Source of the DNA: Candidatus Altarchaeota archaeon
Lineage (GTDB): Archaea; SpSt-1190
Length of the DNA stretch: 8,334 nucleotides
Direction: 5' to 3'
Assembly (NCBI GenBank): GCA_018221005.1
Contig: JAAOXW010000032.1
Coordinates: 1 to 8,334 of the forward strand
Shown here: piece by piece, positions 1 through 5,966 of the stretch
Layout of the letters: every line of letters begins with the position of its first letter
Numbering within the stretch: position 1 is the first letter of the stretch
Position numbers and translations under genes: made by a program
The notes under the pieces: model-generated
The model's database searches: none
What the model was told of the DNA's origin: nothing
Seen by the model: the letters and a program-made list of their open reading frames with translations, nothing else

Positions 1-270
1 GCCACCGGTATCAACTCCGGCTCTGCACTCTCCCTTCTCTTCTTTCCAACTGCGGTACTCTACATCCTTATCCGCCAATATGGTATAATGAGCTTGATGG
101 AACTAGTTGCACGCTTCTGCGGAGTAGGCATTCTGATTTTCTCAGTCATGGCGTGTGTGGCACACTTTAGAATGGCCAAGAAAACCAAGACCACTCTCCC
201 TGGATGGCTCTCTGCTGTGCTGGCCTTCATATTCGCAGGAATTGCCGCCTTCAACATTTTACCGCTTTGA
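1..270 (+). CDS. Polytopic membrane protein, 3' end only
   Basis: The reading frame is open from the first base of the window to a TGA at 268-270, giving 89 residues. The start lies outside the window. An internal ATG at 88 exists, but the 29 codons before it encode hydrophobic, protein-like sequence, so a truncated longer gene is more likely. Three hydrophobic stretches are visible at about residues 9-25, 35-56 and 68-87. The loop between the last two is basic (RMAKKTKTT), which suggests a cytoplasmic location for it. I do not recognise a family and assign no function. The last 20 bp overlap the end of the convergent dtdA gene, so the two 3' ends share sequence and their transcripts would be complementary there. 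Confidence 0.6.
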   Translation, partial: ATGINSGSALSLLFFPTAVLYILIRQYGIMSLMELVARFCGVGILIFSVMACVAHFRMAKKTKTTLPGWLSAVLAFIFAGIAAFNILPL

Positions 271-988
271 GGCCCAACTCTTCTACCCAGTCACGTGTTT
301 GTTGTCTTAAACCACCAGGTGTTCCTTTCCAGTCAATCCAAGCTTCCTCTGGGGTTGGAGTTGTTTTTTTCACCATCTGCTCCAGCATATCTCTGCTGAG
401 ATATTTTGAGGCATATTTTGGGCATATGTGGCCAAAATTAAGGCCCTCCATCGTTTTTTTAGTGAAATAAGAAGTGTAGTGTGTCCCCCCAACTCCAACA
501 ACGGACTTGCCACTTAGGTCTACATCCATCAAGTGGATTATTACATCAGCGGCTGTCTCAACAGCCTTCATATCCTGCCACTGTTGTTCTGAACTTCCCA
601 CTTCTACAAAAACGATGGGCACCTCAAAACTAGGTCCGTGATGGGTGACTTCAAGGGAAACATCATATTGCAGCTTTCGTGCATCTCGCAACTCCTTGAA
701 CTTCCTTACTGCCTCACTAACATAAAGTGCTGGACTAATGGATAAACTTCCAGGAGCACCTCCCATGTCAGCAGGACCAAAATTTCCTGGACTGTGTGCA
801 GTTAACGTGGGTTTCCCGGACGCACTCCTGTGCGAACTAGCAACTATCACCAAATCTGCAGAAAGATTGAGCCCCTCAAGCTCAACTATCTTGGTGTCTA
901 ACAACTCAACCTCAACTCGTCCATCTAGGGCCCCTGCAATATTTTTACTAGCCAGATTGTCCACGGCCCCCACTACAACTTTCCTCAC
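251..988 (-). CDS. dtdA: D-aminoacyl-tRNA deacylase (archaeal/plant DtdA type)
   Basis: This protein should hydrolyse the ester bond of D-aminoacyl-tRNAs in the cytoplasm, a proofreading step that keeps D-amino acids out of translation. The 245-residue length is normal for the archaeal DtdA (GEK1) family, which is unrelated to bacterial DTD. Visible family motifs are an SSHRSASGKPTLTAHSPGN block at about residues 51-69 followed by GPADMGG, EVTHHGPS at 113-120, GVGGTHY at 165-171 and a GHI at 186-188; the conserved histidines in these blocks are the likely metal or catalytic ligands. I chose the GTG at 988 over an in-frame TTG at 991, because GTG lies 22.5 bp from the centre of a TATA box, exactly mirroring rtcB on the other strand. 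It is divergent from rtcB and its 3' end overlaps the upstream membrane gene by 20 bp. Confidence 0.93.
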   Translation of the reverse strand: MRKVVVGAVDNLASKNIAGALDGRVEVELLDTKIVELEGLNLSADLVIVASSHRSASGKPTLTAHSPGNFGPADMGGAPGSLSISPALYVSEAVRKFKELRDARKLQYDVSLEVTHHGPSFEVPIVFVEVGSSEQQWQDMKAVETAADVIIHLMDVDLSGKSVVGVGGTHYTSYFTKKTMEGLNFGHICPKYASKYLSRDMLEQMVKKTTPTPEEAWIDWKGTPGGLRQQTRDWVEELGLKAVKC

Positions 989-1001
989 CAACTTTTTAGT
1001 G

Positions 1002-1019
1002 AAAGCAATTTATAGCTTT
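1002..1019. promoter_or_regulatory. Symmetric bidirectional promoter for dtdA and rtcB
   Basis: The sequence AAAGC-AATTTATA-GCTTT is an inverted repeat with a TATA box in the middle. Read on the + strand, TTTATA (1009-1014) has purine-rich GAAAGC upstream; on the - strand, TATAAA has CAAAGC upstream. Both resemble a BRE followed by a TATA box. The box centre (1011.5) is the exact midpoint between the dtdA GTG (988) and the rtcB GTG (1035), about 23.5 bp from each, a spacing that implies leaderless transcripts in both directions. The arrangement is seen in the sequence; promoter activity is inferred. Confidence 0.65.
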
Positions 1020-1034
1020 GACACATAGGTTTTA

Positions 1035-2429
1035 GTGGAAATTCGTAAGCTTAGCGAAGTTCAATGGGAAATCCCAAAAACCGGCCCCATGAATGTTCCT
1101 GTTAAAATTCACGCATCCAAACAATTACTGGAGCAAATGCACAAGGACCGCACCTTCCAACAGATTGTTGATGTAACCACACTTCCTGGCATCTACAAGC
1201 ATGCAGTTCTTCTTCCCGATGGTCATGAAGGCTACGGCTTTCCCATTGGGGGTGTTGCAGCCTTCAAAGAAGAAGGGGGCATCGTAAGTCCAGGGGGCAT
1301 TGGCTATGATATTAATTGTGGGGTTCGGCTACTCATCTCAGAACTTTCAATTGAGGACGTGAAAGGAAAAATTCCAAGTCTTCTTGAGGCGGCCTTTCAA
1401 GCAATCCCTAGTGGTCTTGGAAAAGGTGCAACACAGAAAATAGGGCGATCCGAATTCCTAGAACTAATATCCAAGGGTGTAAAATGGGCAGATGGCGCAG
1501 GATTTACGGAAGCAGAAGATTCGAACTACATTGAGGAGCGTGGTAGTATGCCTGCAGACCCATCATTTTTGAGTCAAAAGTCCATTGCCCGGGGACTCAA
1601 ACAAGTTGGAACTCTTGGTGCCGGAAATCACTTTTTAGAAGTTCAGAGGGTGGATAAAATATTTGGAAAGATTGCCGAAAAGTTCGGGCTTTGTCCAAAT
1701 CAAATTGTGATTATGGTTCACACTGGCTCACGGGGCTTTGGACACCAAGTTGCTGACGACTACATAAAAATTATGCTCGCTGCGGCGAGCAAGTATGGTG
1801 TGAAAATTCCCAATAATCAATTATCTGCCGCACCCCTTCACACACCTGAGGCGGAAAAGTACATTGAGTCAATGAAGTGTGCGGTGAACTTTGCTTTTGT
1901 GAATAGACAGAAAATCACCTTTCATCTTCGCAATATTTTTGAGAAAATGTTTGGGTCTAAATTAAAACTCCTCTATGATGTGGCCCACAACATTGGAAAA
2001 TATGAAATACATGGGGGTGAGAAACTTTTCATTCACAGAAAAGGTGCCACTCGTGCCTTTGGTCCCGGTCGAGATGACCTTCCCGATGCGTTCCAAAAAA
2101 TTGGTCAGCCCGTTATTACCCCCGGCTCAATGGGTACCGCAAGTTACGTTATGGTTGGCCTTGGAAATCCAGGGACTTTTGAAAGCACTTGCCATGGAGC
2201 GGGCCGAGTTATGAGCAGGGGGGCTGCCATGCGAAAATTAGGCAATGTATCAATAAAGAAAAAACTAGAAGCGCAAGGCATTGATGTTCGAACAGACAAC
2301 CTTCGGAATTTGGCTCAGGAAGCTCCACAAGCGTATAAGGATATTGATGATGTTGTAAAAACAGTCTACCTTTCCAAGATTTCAGCTCCCGTAGCTCGGT
2401 TGTTACCTCTAGGTGTGGTTAAGGGCTAA
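1035..2429 (+). CDS. rtcB: RNA-splicing ligase RtcB (3'-phosphate/5'-OH RNA ligase)
   Basis: RtcB joins RNA ends carrying 2',3'-cyclic phosphate or 3'-phosphate to 5'-OH ends, using GTP and Mn2+; in archaea it seals the exon halves made by the tRNA splicing endonuclease. The 464-residue protein is full length and shows no intein insertion, although inteins are common in this family. Expected metal and catalytic positions are present: D92 and C95 in GYDINCG, H199 in GAGNHFLE, H229 in MVHTGSRG, H318 in DVAHN, and H387 in STCHGAGR, the residue that is guanylated in the reaction. The GTG at 1035 starts the conserved N-terminus and sits 23.5 bp after the centre of a TATA box, with no Shine-Dalgarno, so a leaderless mRNA is likely. 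It is divergent from dtdA, another tRNA quality gene. Confidence 0.97.
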   Translation: MEIRKLSEVQWEIPKTGPMNVPVKIHASKQLLEQMHKDRTFQQIVDVTTLPGIYKHAVLLPDGHEGYGFPIGGVAAFKEEGGIVSPGGIGYDINCGVRLLISELSIEDVKGKIPSLLEAAFQAIPSGLGKGATQKIGRSEFLELISKGVKWADGAGFTEAEDSNYIEERGSMPADPSFLSQKSIARGLKQVGTLGAGNHFLEVQRVDKIFGKIAEKFGLCPNQIVIMVHTGSRGFGHQVADDYIKIMLAAASKYGVKIPNNQLSAAPLHTPEAEKYIESMKCAVNFAFVNRQKITFHLRNIFEKMFGSKLKLLYDVAHNIGKYEIHGGEKLFIHRKGATRAFGPGRDDLPDAFQKIGQPVITPGSMGTASYVMVGLGNPGTFESTCHGAGRVMSRGAAMRKLGNVSIKKKLEAQGIDVRTDNLRNLAQEAPQAYKDIDDVVKTVYLSKISAPVARLLPLGVVKG

Positions 2430-2433
2430 CTGC

Positions 2434-2438
2434 TTTAA
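2434..2438 (+). promoter_or_regulatory. TATA-like box before the small membrane ORF
   Basis: TTTAA in the context CTTTAAGG lies just after the rtcB stop, with its centre 24 bp before the ATG at 2460. This is the same spacing as at the other leaderless starts in the window. The box is weak and short, so the call is tentative. Confidence 0.35.
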
Positions 2439-2459
2439 GGACCAATTGCTAAGTACTAT

Positions 2460-2600
2460 ATGGAGCACCATCTTGCTTCTCCCCCCGTTCGGGATGTGGG
2501 AGGCCCTTTCTCTGCAATTCTCTTGATGGGTGCTGGCTATTTTTTCTTCGCCATTGTTTTAGTCTTTTTTGTAGCTTCAATGCTAGGCCTAACATTTTAA
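2460..2600 (+). CDS. Putative 46-residue single-pass membrane microprotein
   Basis: An ATG at 2460 opens a 46-codon frame ending with TAA at 2598-2600, filling most of the 193-bp gap between rtcB and the ABC ATPase. The translation begins MEHHLASPPVRDVGGPFSA and continues with a hydrophobic, Phe-rich segment at about residues 18-43, typical of one transmembrane helix after a short soluble N-terminus. A TATA-like box is centred 24 bp upstream, and the stop codon lies inside the TATA box of the next gene. Small size and low information mean it could be a chance frame, but the gap, hydrophobic composition and promoter spacing support it. I do not recognise a family; it lacks clear resemblance to archaeal SecG/Sec61-beta. 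A role with the adjacent exporter is only a guess from position. Confidence 0.45.
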   Translation: MEHHLASPPVRDVGGPFSAILLMGAGYFFFAIVLVFFVASMLGLTF

Positions 2601-2602
2601 TA
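2595..2602 (+). promoter_or_regulatory. TATA box of the ABC ATPase gene
   Basis: TTTTAATA is centred 24.5 bp before the GTG at 2623 and overlaps the stop codon of the small ORF. The position fits a leaderless start for the ATPase gene and helps to justify the GTG, since the overlapping ATG at 2621 is in another frame and reaches a stop after four codons. Confidence 0.55.
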
Positions 2603-2622
2603 GGGGCAGTTTCAAGACGAAT

Positions 2623-3300
2623 GTGGCTCTGCTAACGCTGAAGAATGTGTGGAAGGAATATAAATTTGTGAATGCTCTTTGCGGTGTCAACTTTGAGGTT
2701 AAGCGTGGTGAACTGCTGTTCATCATGGGTCCTAGTGGTTCGGGTAAGAGCACCTTGCTTCACATCACTGGACTTCTTGATGCCCCAACTAAGGGCTATG
2801 TTAAGATTGACGGCAAGAAAGTTCCTCATGATGAGGACCTTCGTGCAAAGCTTCGTCTTAAATTTATGGGCTTCGTCTTTCAAGATTTTGGTTTGATGGC
2901 ATCATTAAATGCACTGGAAAATATTGTGCTCCCTTCCGCCATTGCGGGAAAGCCCCAAACCAAGAGAGCACTGGCAATTGCAAAATCCTTGGGCATTGAG
3001 CACCGACTCCACCATTACATAGGACAGCTCAGCGGGGGTGAGAAGCAAAGAGTTGCAATTGCGCGGGCACTAATTAACGACCCACAGTTAATTATGGCAG
3101 ATGAACCGACAGGAAATTTAGACAGTAAGACTGGACTTAAAGTTATGGGGATTCTTAGAAACCTTGCAAAGGCAGGAAAAACAGTAGTCGTAGTTTCCCA
3201 CAATCCCGAACATCTTGCTTTTGCAGATAGAATTATACACTTGCGGGATGGGGTTATCCAGAAAGTAAGTAAGAGAAGAACGAAGGCTCGTTCCAAATGA
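2623..3300 (+). CDS. ABC transporter ATP-binding protein (LolD/MacB/FtsE type)
   Basis: This is the nucleotide-binding subunit that powers a membrane exporter or mechanotransmission complex. At 225 residues it is the usual length of a stand-alone LolD/MacB-type ATPase. All motifs are intact: Walker A GPSGSGKS at 36-43, Q-loop Q87 in VFQDF, signature LSGGE at 136-140, Walker B LIMADE ending at D160 and E161, the D-loop region GNLD, and the switch histidine H193 in VVSHN. The C-terminus is strongly basic (KVSKRRTKARSK). The natural partner is the FtsX/MacB-type permease at 4566, separated by the surface-protein gene. The start is GTG, chosen because the conserved N-terminal strand begins there and a TATA box lies 24.5 bp upstream. 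The substrate cannot be read from the sequence. Confidence 0.94.
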   Translation: MALLTLKNVWKEYKFVNALCGVNFEVKRGELLFIMGPSGSGKSTLLHITGLLDAPTKGYVKIDGKKVPHDEDLRAKLRLKFMGFVFQDFGLMASLNALENIVLPSAIAGKPQTKRALAIAKSLGIEHRLHHYIGQLSGGEKQRVAIARALINDPQLIMADEPTGNLDSKTGLKVMGILRNLAKAGKTVVVVSHNPEHLAFADRIIHLRDGVIQKVSKRRTKARSK

Positions 3301-3308
3301 TTTAAATA
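3301..3308 (+). promoter_or_regulatory. TATA box of the surface-protein gene
   Basis: TTTAAATA follows directly on the TGA stop of the ATPase gene and is centred 24.5 bp before the ATG at 3329. It is one of the best matches to an archaeal TATA box in the window. It suggests the second and third genes of the cassette can be transcribed separately from the ATPase gene as a leaderless mRNA. Confidence 0.65.
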
Positions 3309-3328
3309 GCCCTCGGACTCCATATCCT

Positions 3329-4606
3329 ATGCGAAAACACCTCTTGGTCCTATTTTTGCTCATGTTTGCAGGATTTTCTGCAACCTTGGATTATGATTTA
3401 TTAGCGACGTCCCCCAGCCCCCTTGATGGTCAGGGATATGTGCACATTACTTTCTGTTCAAAGGAAGTGGAGTTTATCAAATTTAGATTTTCGGCAACGG
3501 ATTTTACCGTTTCTCCAAGTTCCATTGATGTGGATTTTTCAGGAACAGCACTCATTCCAGATTGCAAACAAATTCCCGTTTTTGTGAAATCAGACCGTCC
3601 CGGTCAATATGTTTTAACTGTGGCGGGAGATTCCGATGAATGGACAGTTCCCGTTGACTTTGAAAAAAATCTACCAATCTCTATTTCAACTTCTGAAGCA
3701 ATTATCTATACAGGGTATTCGGATGTGTCCCTCAGGGTGACTGGACAGGGGGAAGATGTGTGGATTACAGTGAATCAAGACGTGGTTGGGTTAAACACCA
3801 TGTACAAACCTTCAATGCCCGCAAACTTCCCATTCACTTTTTATTTTGAGGAAGCGGGCTTTCAAGTTGTACCTGTGAATGTGAGTTATATTTATGGGGA
3901 TGCAACACTCTCTCAGATATACAAGCTGGGTTTGCGTGTTGAAGAGGCACCCGTTCAAGTTGGGGGTGAACTATCTGTTCCGTCAGGAAGTTATTCAGAT
4001 CTTTCACTTGACATAACCTCGCCTGAGAAAATGTACGGCGTTAAAATTTCAATCTCATCTACTTGCCTTGAGGGTGAAACAGAGAAATATCTTGCAGATT
4101 TTCAATCCGGCACTTTAGACTTCAAGGTCAGATCTACCTGTGATCCTGGCATTTATGAGCTCACTGTAAGTATTGGTGACTATATGAGAAAAGTTCCCCT
4201 AACGGTAACTGGGCCAGAAGGTTACGAACTTTTTTTCAACCCAGAAATAATGGATGGGGAATCTAGTCTCGAAATTGTAATCGCAAATAAGGGTAGTAAT
4301 GACATGAGGGCAGTTTCAATTAGACTTTTGGACGGAGATTATACTAAAATAAAGGGGGGCAGTTTTTTGGGTGACCTTGAGGGGGGAGATTATGACTCTG
4401 CAGAACTTGAATTTATTCCAAAGAAGAACCCCGTGACTGTTAATTTTGTAATTTCCTACAATCAGGATGGACAAAGGCAGAACATAACCAAGAGTTTGAC
4501 ATATAGCAAGGTAAAAACAAAAGTCAGCTCAACTACTATAATTCTGCTCGCAGGAGTTGCTTTCTTTGGGTATCGTAAATTTAGAAATCGTCGCTCTGGT
4601 AATTAA
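3329..4606 (+). CDS. Membrane-anchored Ig-like/S-layer-type (COG1361-like) protein
   Basis: This 425-residue protein has a signal peptide (about 1-18, MRKH then a Leu/Phe-rich core) and a C-terminal transmembrane segment (about 402-415) followed by a basic tail, so most of it should sit outside the membrane. The ectodomain is beta-rich. Two related stretches, RPGQYVLTV with VPV at about 90-109 and CDPGIYELTV with VPL at 271-291, suggest repeated Ig-like domains. Residues 300-395 resemble the archaeal S-layer/CARDB pattern, with IANKGSNDMRAVSI and FLGDLEGGDYDSAEL. Four cysteines (43, 79, 246, 271) could form two disulfides, and two N-glycosylation sequons occur at 184 and 385. It lies between the ATPase and permease genes, overlapping the latter, so it may be the external partner of that exporter, analogous in role to MacA. 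That role is inference. Confidence 0.8.
   Translation: MRKHLLVLFLLMFAGFSATLDYDLLATSPSPLDGQGYVHITFCSKEVEFIKFRFSATDFTVSPSSIDVDFSGTALIPDCKQIPVFVKSDRPGQYVLTVAGDSDEWTVPVDFEKNLPISISTSEAIIYTGYSDVSLRVTGQGEDVWITVNQDVVGLNTMYKPSMPANFPFTFYFEEAGFQVVPVNVSYIYGDATLSQIYKLGLRVEEAPVQVGGELSVPSGSYSDLSLDITSPEKMYGVKISISSTCLEGETEKYLADFQSGTLDFKVRSTCDPGIYELTVSIGDYMRKVPLTVTGPEGYELFFNPEIMDGESSLEIVIANKGSNDMRAVSIRLLDGDYTKIKGGSFLGDLEGGDYDSAELEFIPKKNPVTVNFVISYNQDGQRQNITKSLTYSKVKTKVSSTTIILLAGVAFFGYRKFRNRRSGN
4553..4556 (+). promoter_or_regulatory. Shine-Dalgarno of the permease, inside the preceding gene
   Basis: GGAG lies 9 nt before the TTG at 4566 and directly abuts the alternative TTG at 4557, which would leave no spacing. 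It therefore favours 4566 as the start. It is one of only two SD-like sites used in the window; both belong to genes whose starts lie inside the gene before them. Confidence 0.45.
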
Positions 4607-5738
4607 GTCCCTACTTCATCGGAAGGTGCGCACTTTCCTAACGACTTTGGGGATTATTATAGGCGTCGCGTTGGTTTTCAGTTTAGTTAGTTTGAATGGT
4701 GGCATGAAGGCCAGCATAATTGATCAGATGGATGCACTTGGAAGTGATGTAGTCACTATTATGGGGAAGCCCTTACCTGGTTTGGGACTTGACGGCATTT
4801 TCACTAGTGGCGATATTGAAGTCGTTGAGCGTTTATCTTCAGTGCAAGTTATAACCGGCCTCTACATGACTGGCATGGATATAACCATAAGGGATAAAGT
4901 AATTTTCAAGGCATTAGGAGGACTTGAACCTGATAAAATAGAGTTGTTTGCTGATTTATTTTCTGGCTTTGGAGTTGACAAAGGTAGATTTCTCTATGAC
5001 TATGAAAGAGGTAAGATTGTAGTCGGACCTTTGTTTGCAGAAGATCATAATTTAGGTATAGGTAGCCGGATTACAATTGGGGAAGAAGCCTTTAGAATTG
5101 TTGGAATTATGGAACCCGTTGGCAATGGTGAAGACGACAGAAATATCTATATGAATGCGGAGGATCTTTGGGAACTTAATGGTATAGATGACATTTTTAT
5201 TGTTTTATTTGGGAAAGTCCATGAACCCAAGGTTGAAGCTATTGAACGGGCGCTTGAAAAATATAGGGGGCAGAAAGATTTTGAGGTAATGACTTCTGAG
5301 AGTATGATGAGTATGATGGACTCAATCTTGGATGTGGTTAATGCAGTTTTTCTTGCTGTTGCATCCATCAGTATTCTAGTTGGTAGTATTGGAGTTGCAA
5401 ATACCATGTATGTCTCAGTACTAGAACGAGTAGGAGAAATTGGTGTGCTGAAAGCCATTGGTGCTACTAAAAATCAGATTTTGTTTATGTTCTTATTGGA
5501 GGCCGGTCTGGTAGGTATAATCGGCGGAATTATAGGAATTATTTTAGGGTACTCAATTGCCTTTGGTTTTACTTATGCAGCAACTGCCTCTGGTTTTATG
5601 GATCTAAAGCCACTAATAACGCCTGCACTCTTCCTAGTCTCTGCAGGGTCAGCTTTTGTTGTGGGTATGATTGCGGGCTTTGTACCTGCTCGGTGGGCAG
5701 CTAACCTAGAACCCGTTGAAGCTCTGAGGTACGAGTAA
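4566..5738 (+). CDS. ABC transporter permease (FtsX/MacB family)
   Basis: This is the membrane subunit of the exporter whose ATPase is at 2623. The 390-residue protein has the MacB/LolC/FtsX layout: transmembrane helix 1 at about 25-44 (LTTLGIIIGVALVFS), a large extracytoplasmic MacB-PCD-like domain at about 45-255, then three helices at about 258-282, 306-332 and 351-372. Diagnostic motifs are ERVGEIGVLKAIGATKNQI at 287-305, the ATPase coupling region, and PARWAANLEPVEALR near the C-terminus. Proteins of this type do mechanical work across the membrane, such as extruding peptides, lipoproteins or surface molecules; the substrate here is unknown. The start is uncertain: TTG 4566 has GGAG at suitable spacing, TTG 4557 is possible. 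With 4566, the gene overlaps the surface-protein gene by 41 bp, implying coupled translation. Confidence 0.93.
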   Translation: MGIVNLEIVALVIKSLLHRKVRTFLTTLGIIIGVALVFSLVSLNGGMKASIIDQMDALGSDVVTIMGKPLPGLGLDGIFTSGDIEVVERLSSVQVITGLYMTGMDITIRDKVIFKALGGLEPDKIELFADLFSGFGVDKGRFLYDYERGKIVVGPLFAEDHNLGIGSRITIGEEAFRIVGIMEPVGNGEDDRNIYMNAEDLWELNGIDDIFIVLFGKVHEPKVEAIERALEKYRGQKDFEVMTSESMMSMMDSILDVVNAVFLAVASISILVGSIGVANTMYVSVLERVGEIGVLKAIGATKNQILFMFLLEAGLVGIIGGIIGIILGYSIAFGFTYAATASGFMDLKPLITPALFLVSAGSAFVVGMIAGFVPARWAANLEPVEALRYE

Positions 5739-5741
5739 CTG

Positions 5742-5749
5742 TTTTTAAT
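5742..5749 (+). promoter_or_regulatory. TATA box of the sulfur-carrier/ttuA operon
   Basis: TTTTTAAT starts three bases after the permease stop and is centred 23.5 bp before the ATG at 5769. It fits a leaderless transcript carrying both the ubiquitin-like gene and ttuA. Confidence 0.55.
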
Positions 5750-5768
5750 CACCACTTCCTTCCCTTTT

Positions 5769-5966
5769 ATGAAAATCAAAGTAGAAATGAAGGACAAACT
5801 CCAAAATGTTGAACTCGCCGGAAAAACAGTCAAAGACCTAATGACACAAATGCATTTGATTCTTGATGAATATGTTCCCATTCTTAATGGAAGTGTAGTC
5901 ACTGAACTTGAAAACCTTTCAGAAGGGGATTCTGTCAAATTCATTCGGGTGTGGTCCGGTGGATAA
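5769..5966 (+). CDS. Ubiquitin-like sulfur carrier (MoaD/ThiS/TtuB/SAMP type)
   Basis: This 65-residue protein has the size and pattern of a beta-grasp sulfur carrier: an N-terminal strand MKIKVEM, a helix around TVKDLMTQMHLIL, a central NG turn, LSEGDSVKFI, and the obligatory C-terminal Gly-Gly (64-65). In the family, the terminal glycine is adenylated by an E1-like enzyme and converted to a thiocarboxylate that donates sulfur; some archaeal members are also conjugated to proteins as SAMPs. The gene overlaps ttuA by 8 bp, which strongly suggests a TtuB-like role as sulfur donor for tRNA 2-thiouridine formation rather than a molybdopterin or thiamine role. The ending VWSGG recalls the ISGG of Thermus TtuB. 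No E1-like enzyme is encoded in the window. The ATG start is supported by a TATA box 23.5 bp upstream. Confidence 0.88.
   Translation: MKIKVEMKDKLQNVELAGKTVKDLMTQMHLILDEYVPILNGSVVTELENLSEGDSVKFIRVWSGG
5947..5951 (+). promoter_or_regulatory. SD-like site of ttuA within the sulfur-carrier gene
   Basis: GGGTG, complementary to the CACC part of the archaeal 16S rRNA 3' end, lies 7 nt before the GTG at 5959. It supports that GTG as the ttuA start and coupled translation with the upstream gene. Confidence 0.4.

Noticed and set aside
364..460. T7 runs at 364-370 and 454-460 as terminators of the first (+) gene
   Set aside because: They fall on Lys-Lys codons of the antisense dtdA gene, are 94 and 184 bp past the stop, and have no stem; coding composition explains them.
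989..991. TTG 991 as the dtdA start
   Set aside because: It adds one residue only. GTG 988 is a stronger start and is the position that mirrors rtcB about the shared TATA box.
738..1028. 96-codon + strand frame antisense to dtdA
   Set aside because: It overlaps the conserved DtdA motifs on the other strand and runs through the divergent promoter; a shadow frame.
2430..2622. Structured RNA or riboswitch in the rtcB-ATPase gap
   Set aside because: No convincing stem pairs or known RNA motif were seen; the gap is better explained by the small membrane frame and two TATA boxes.
2621..2635. ATG at 2621 as start of the ABC ATPase
   Set aside because: It is in a different frame and meets TAA after four codons; the GTG at 2623 gives the intact conserved N-terminus.
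5147..5458. 103-codon - strand frame within the permease gene
   Set aside because: It is fully covered by the motif-bearing permease frame, is Ser/Thr/Ile-rich like a mirror of that frame, and has no recognisable domain or promoter.
5573..5944. 123-codon - strand frame across the permease end and sulfur-carrier gene
   Set aside because: It runs antisense to two well-supported genes and to the TATA box between them, with no family resemblance.
5908..5958. Longer ttuA starting at ATG 5908
   Set aside because: The extra 17 codons lie wholly within the sulfur-carrier gene and read MKTFQKGILSNSFGCGP, which does not resemble the family N-terminus. GTG 5959 has an SD-like site and short overlap.
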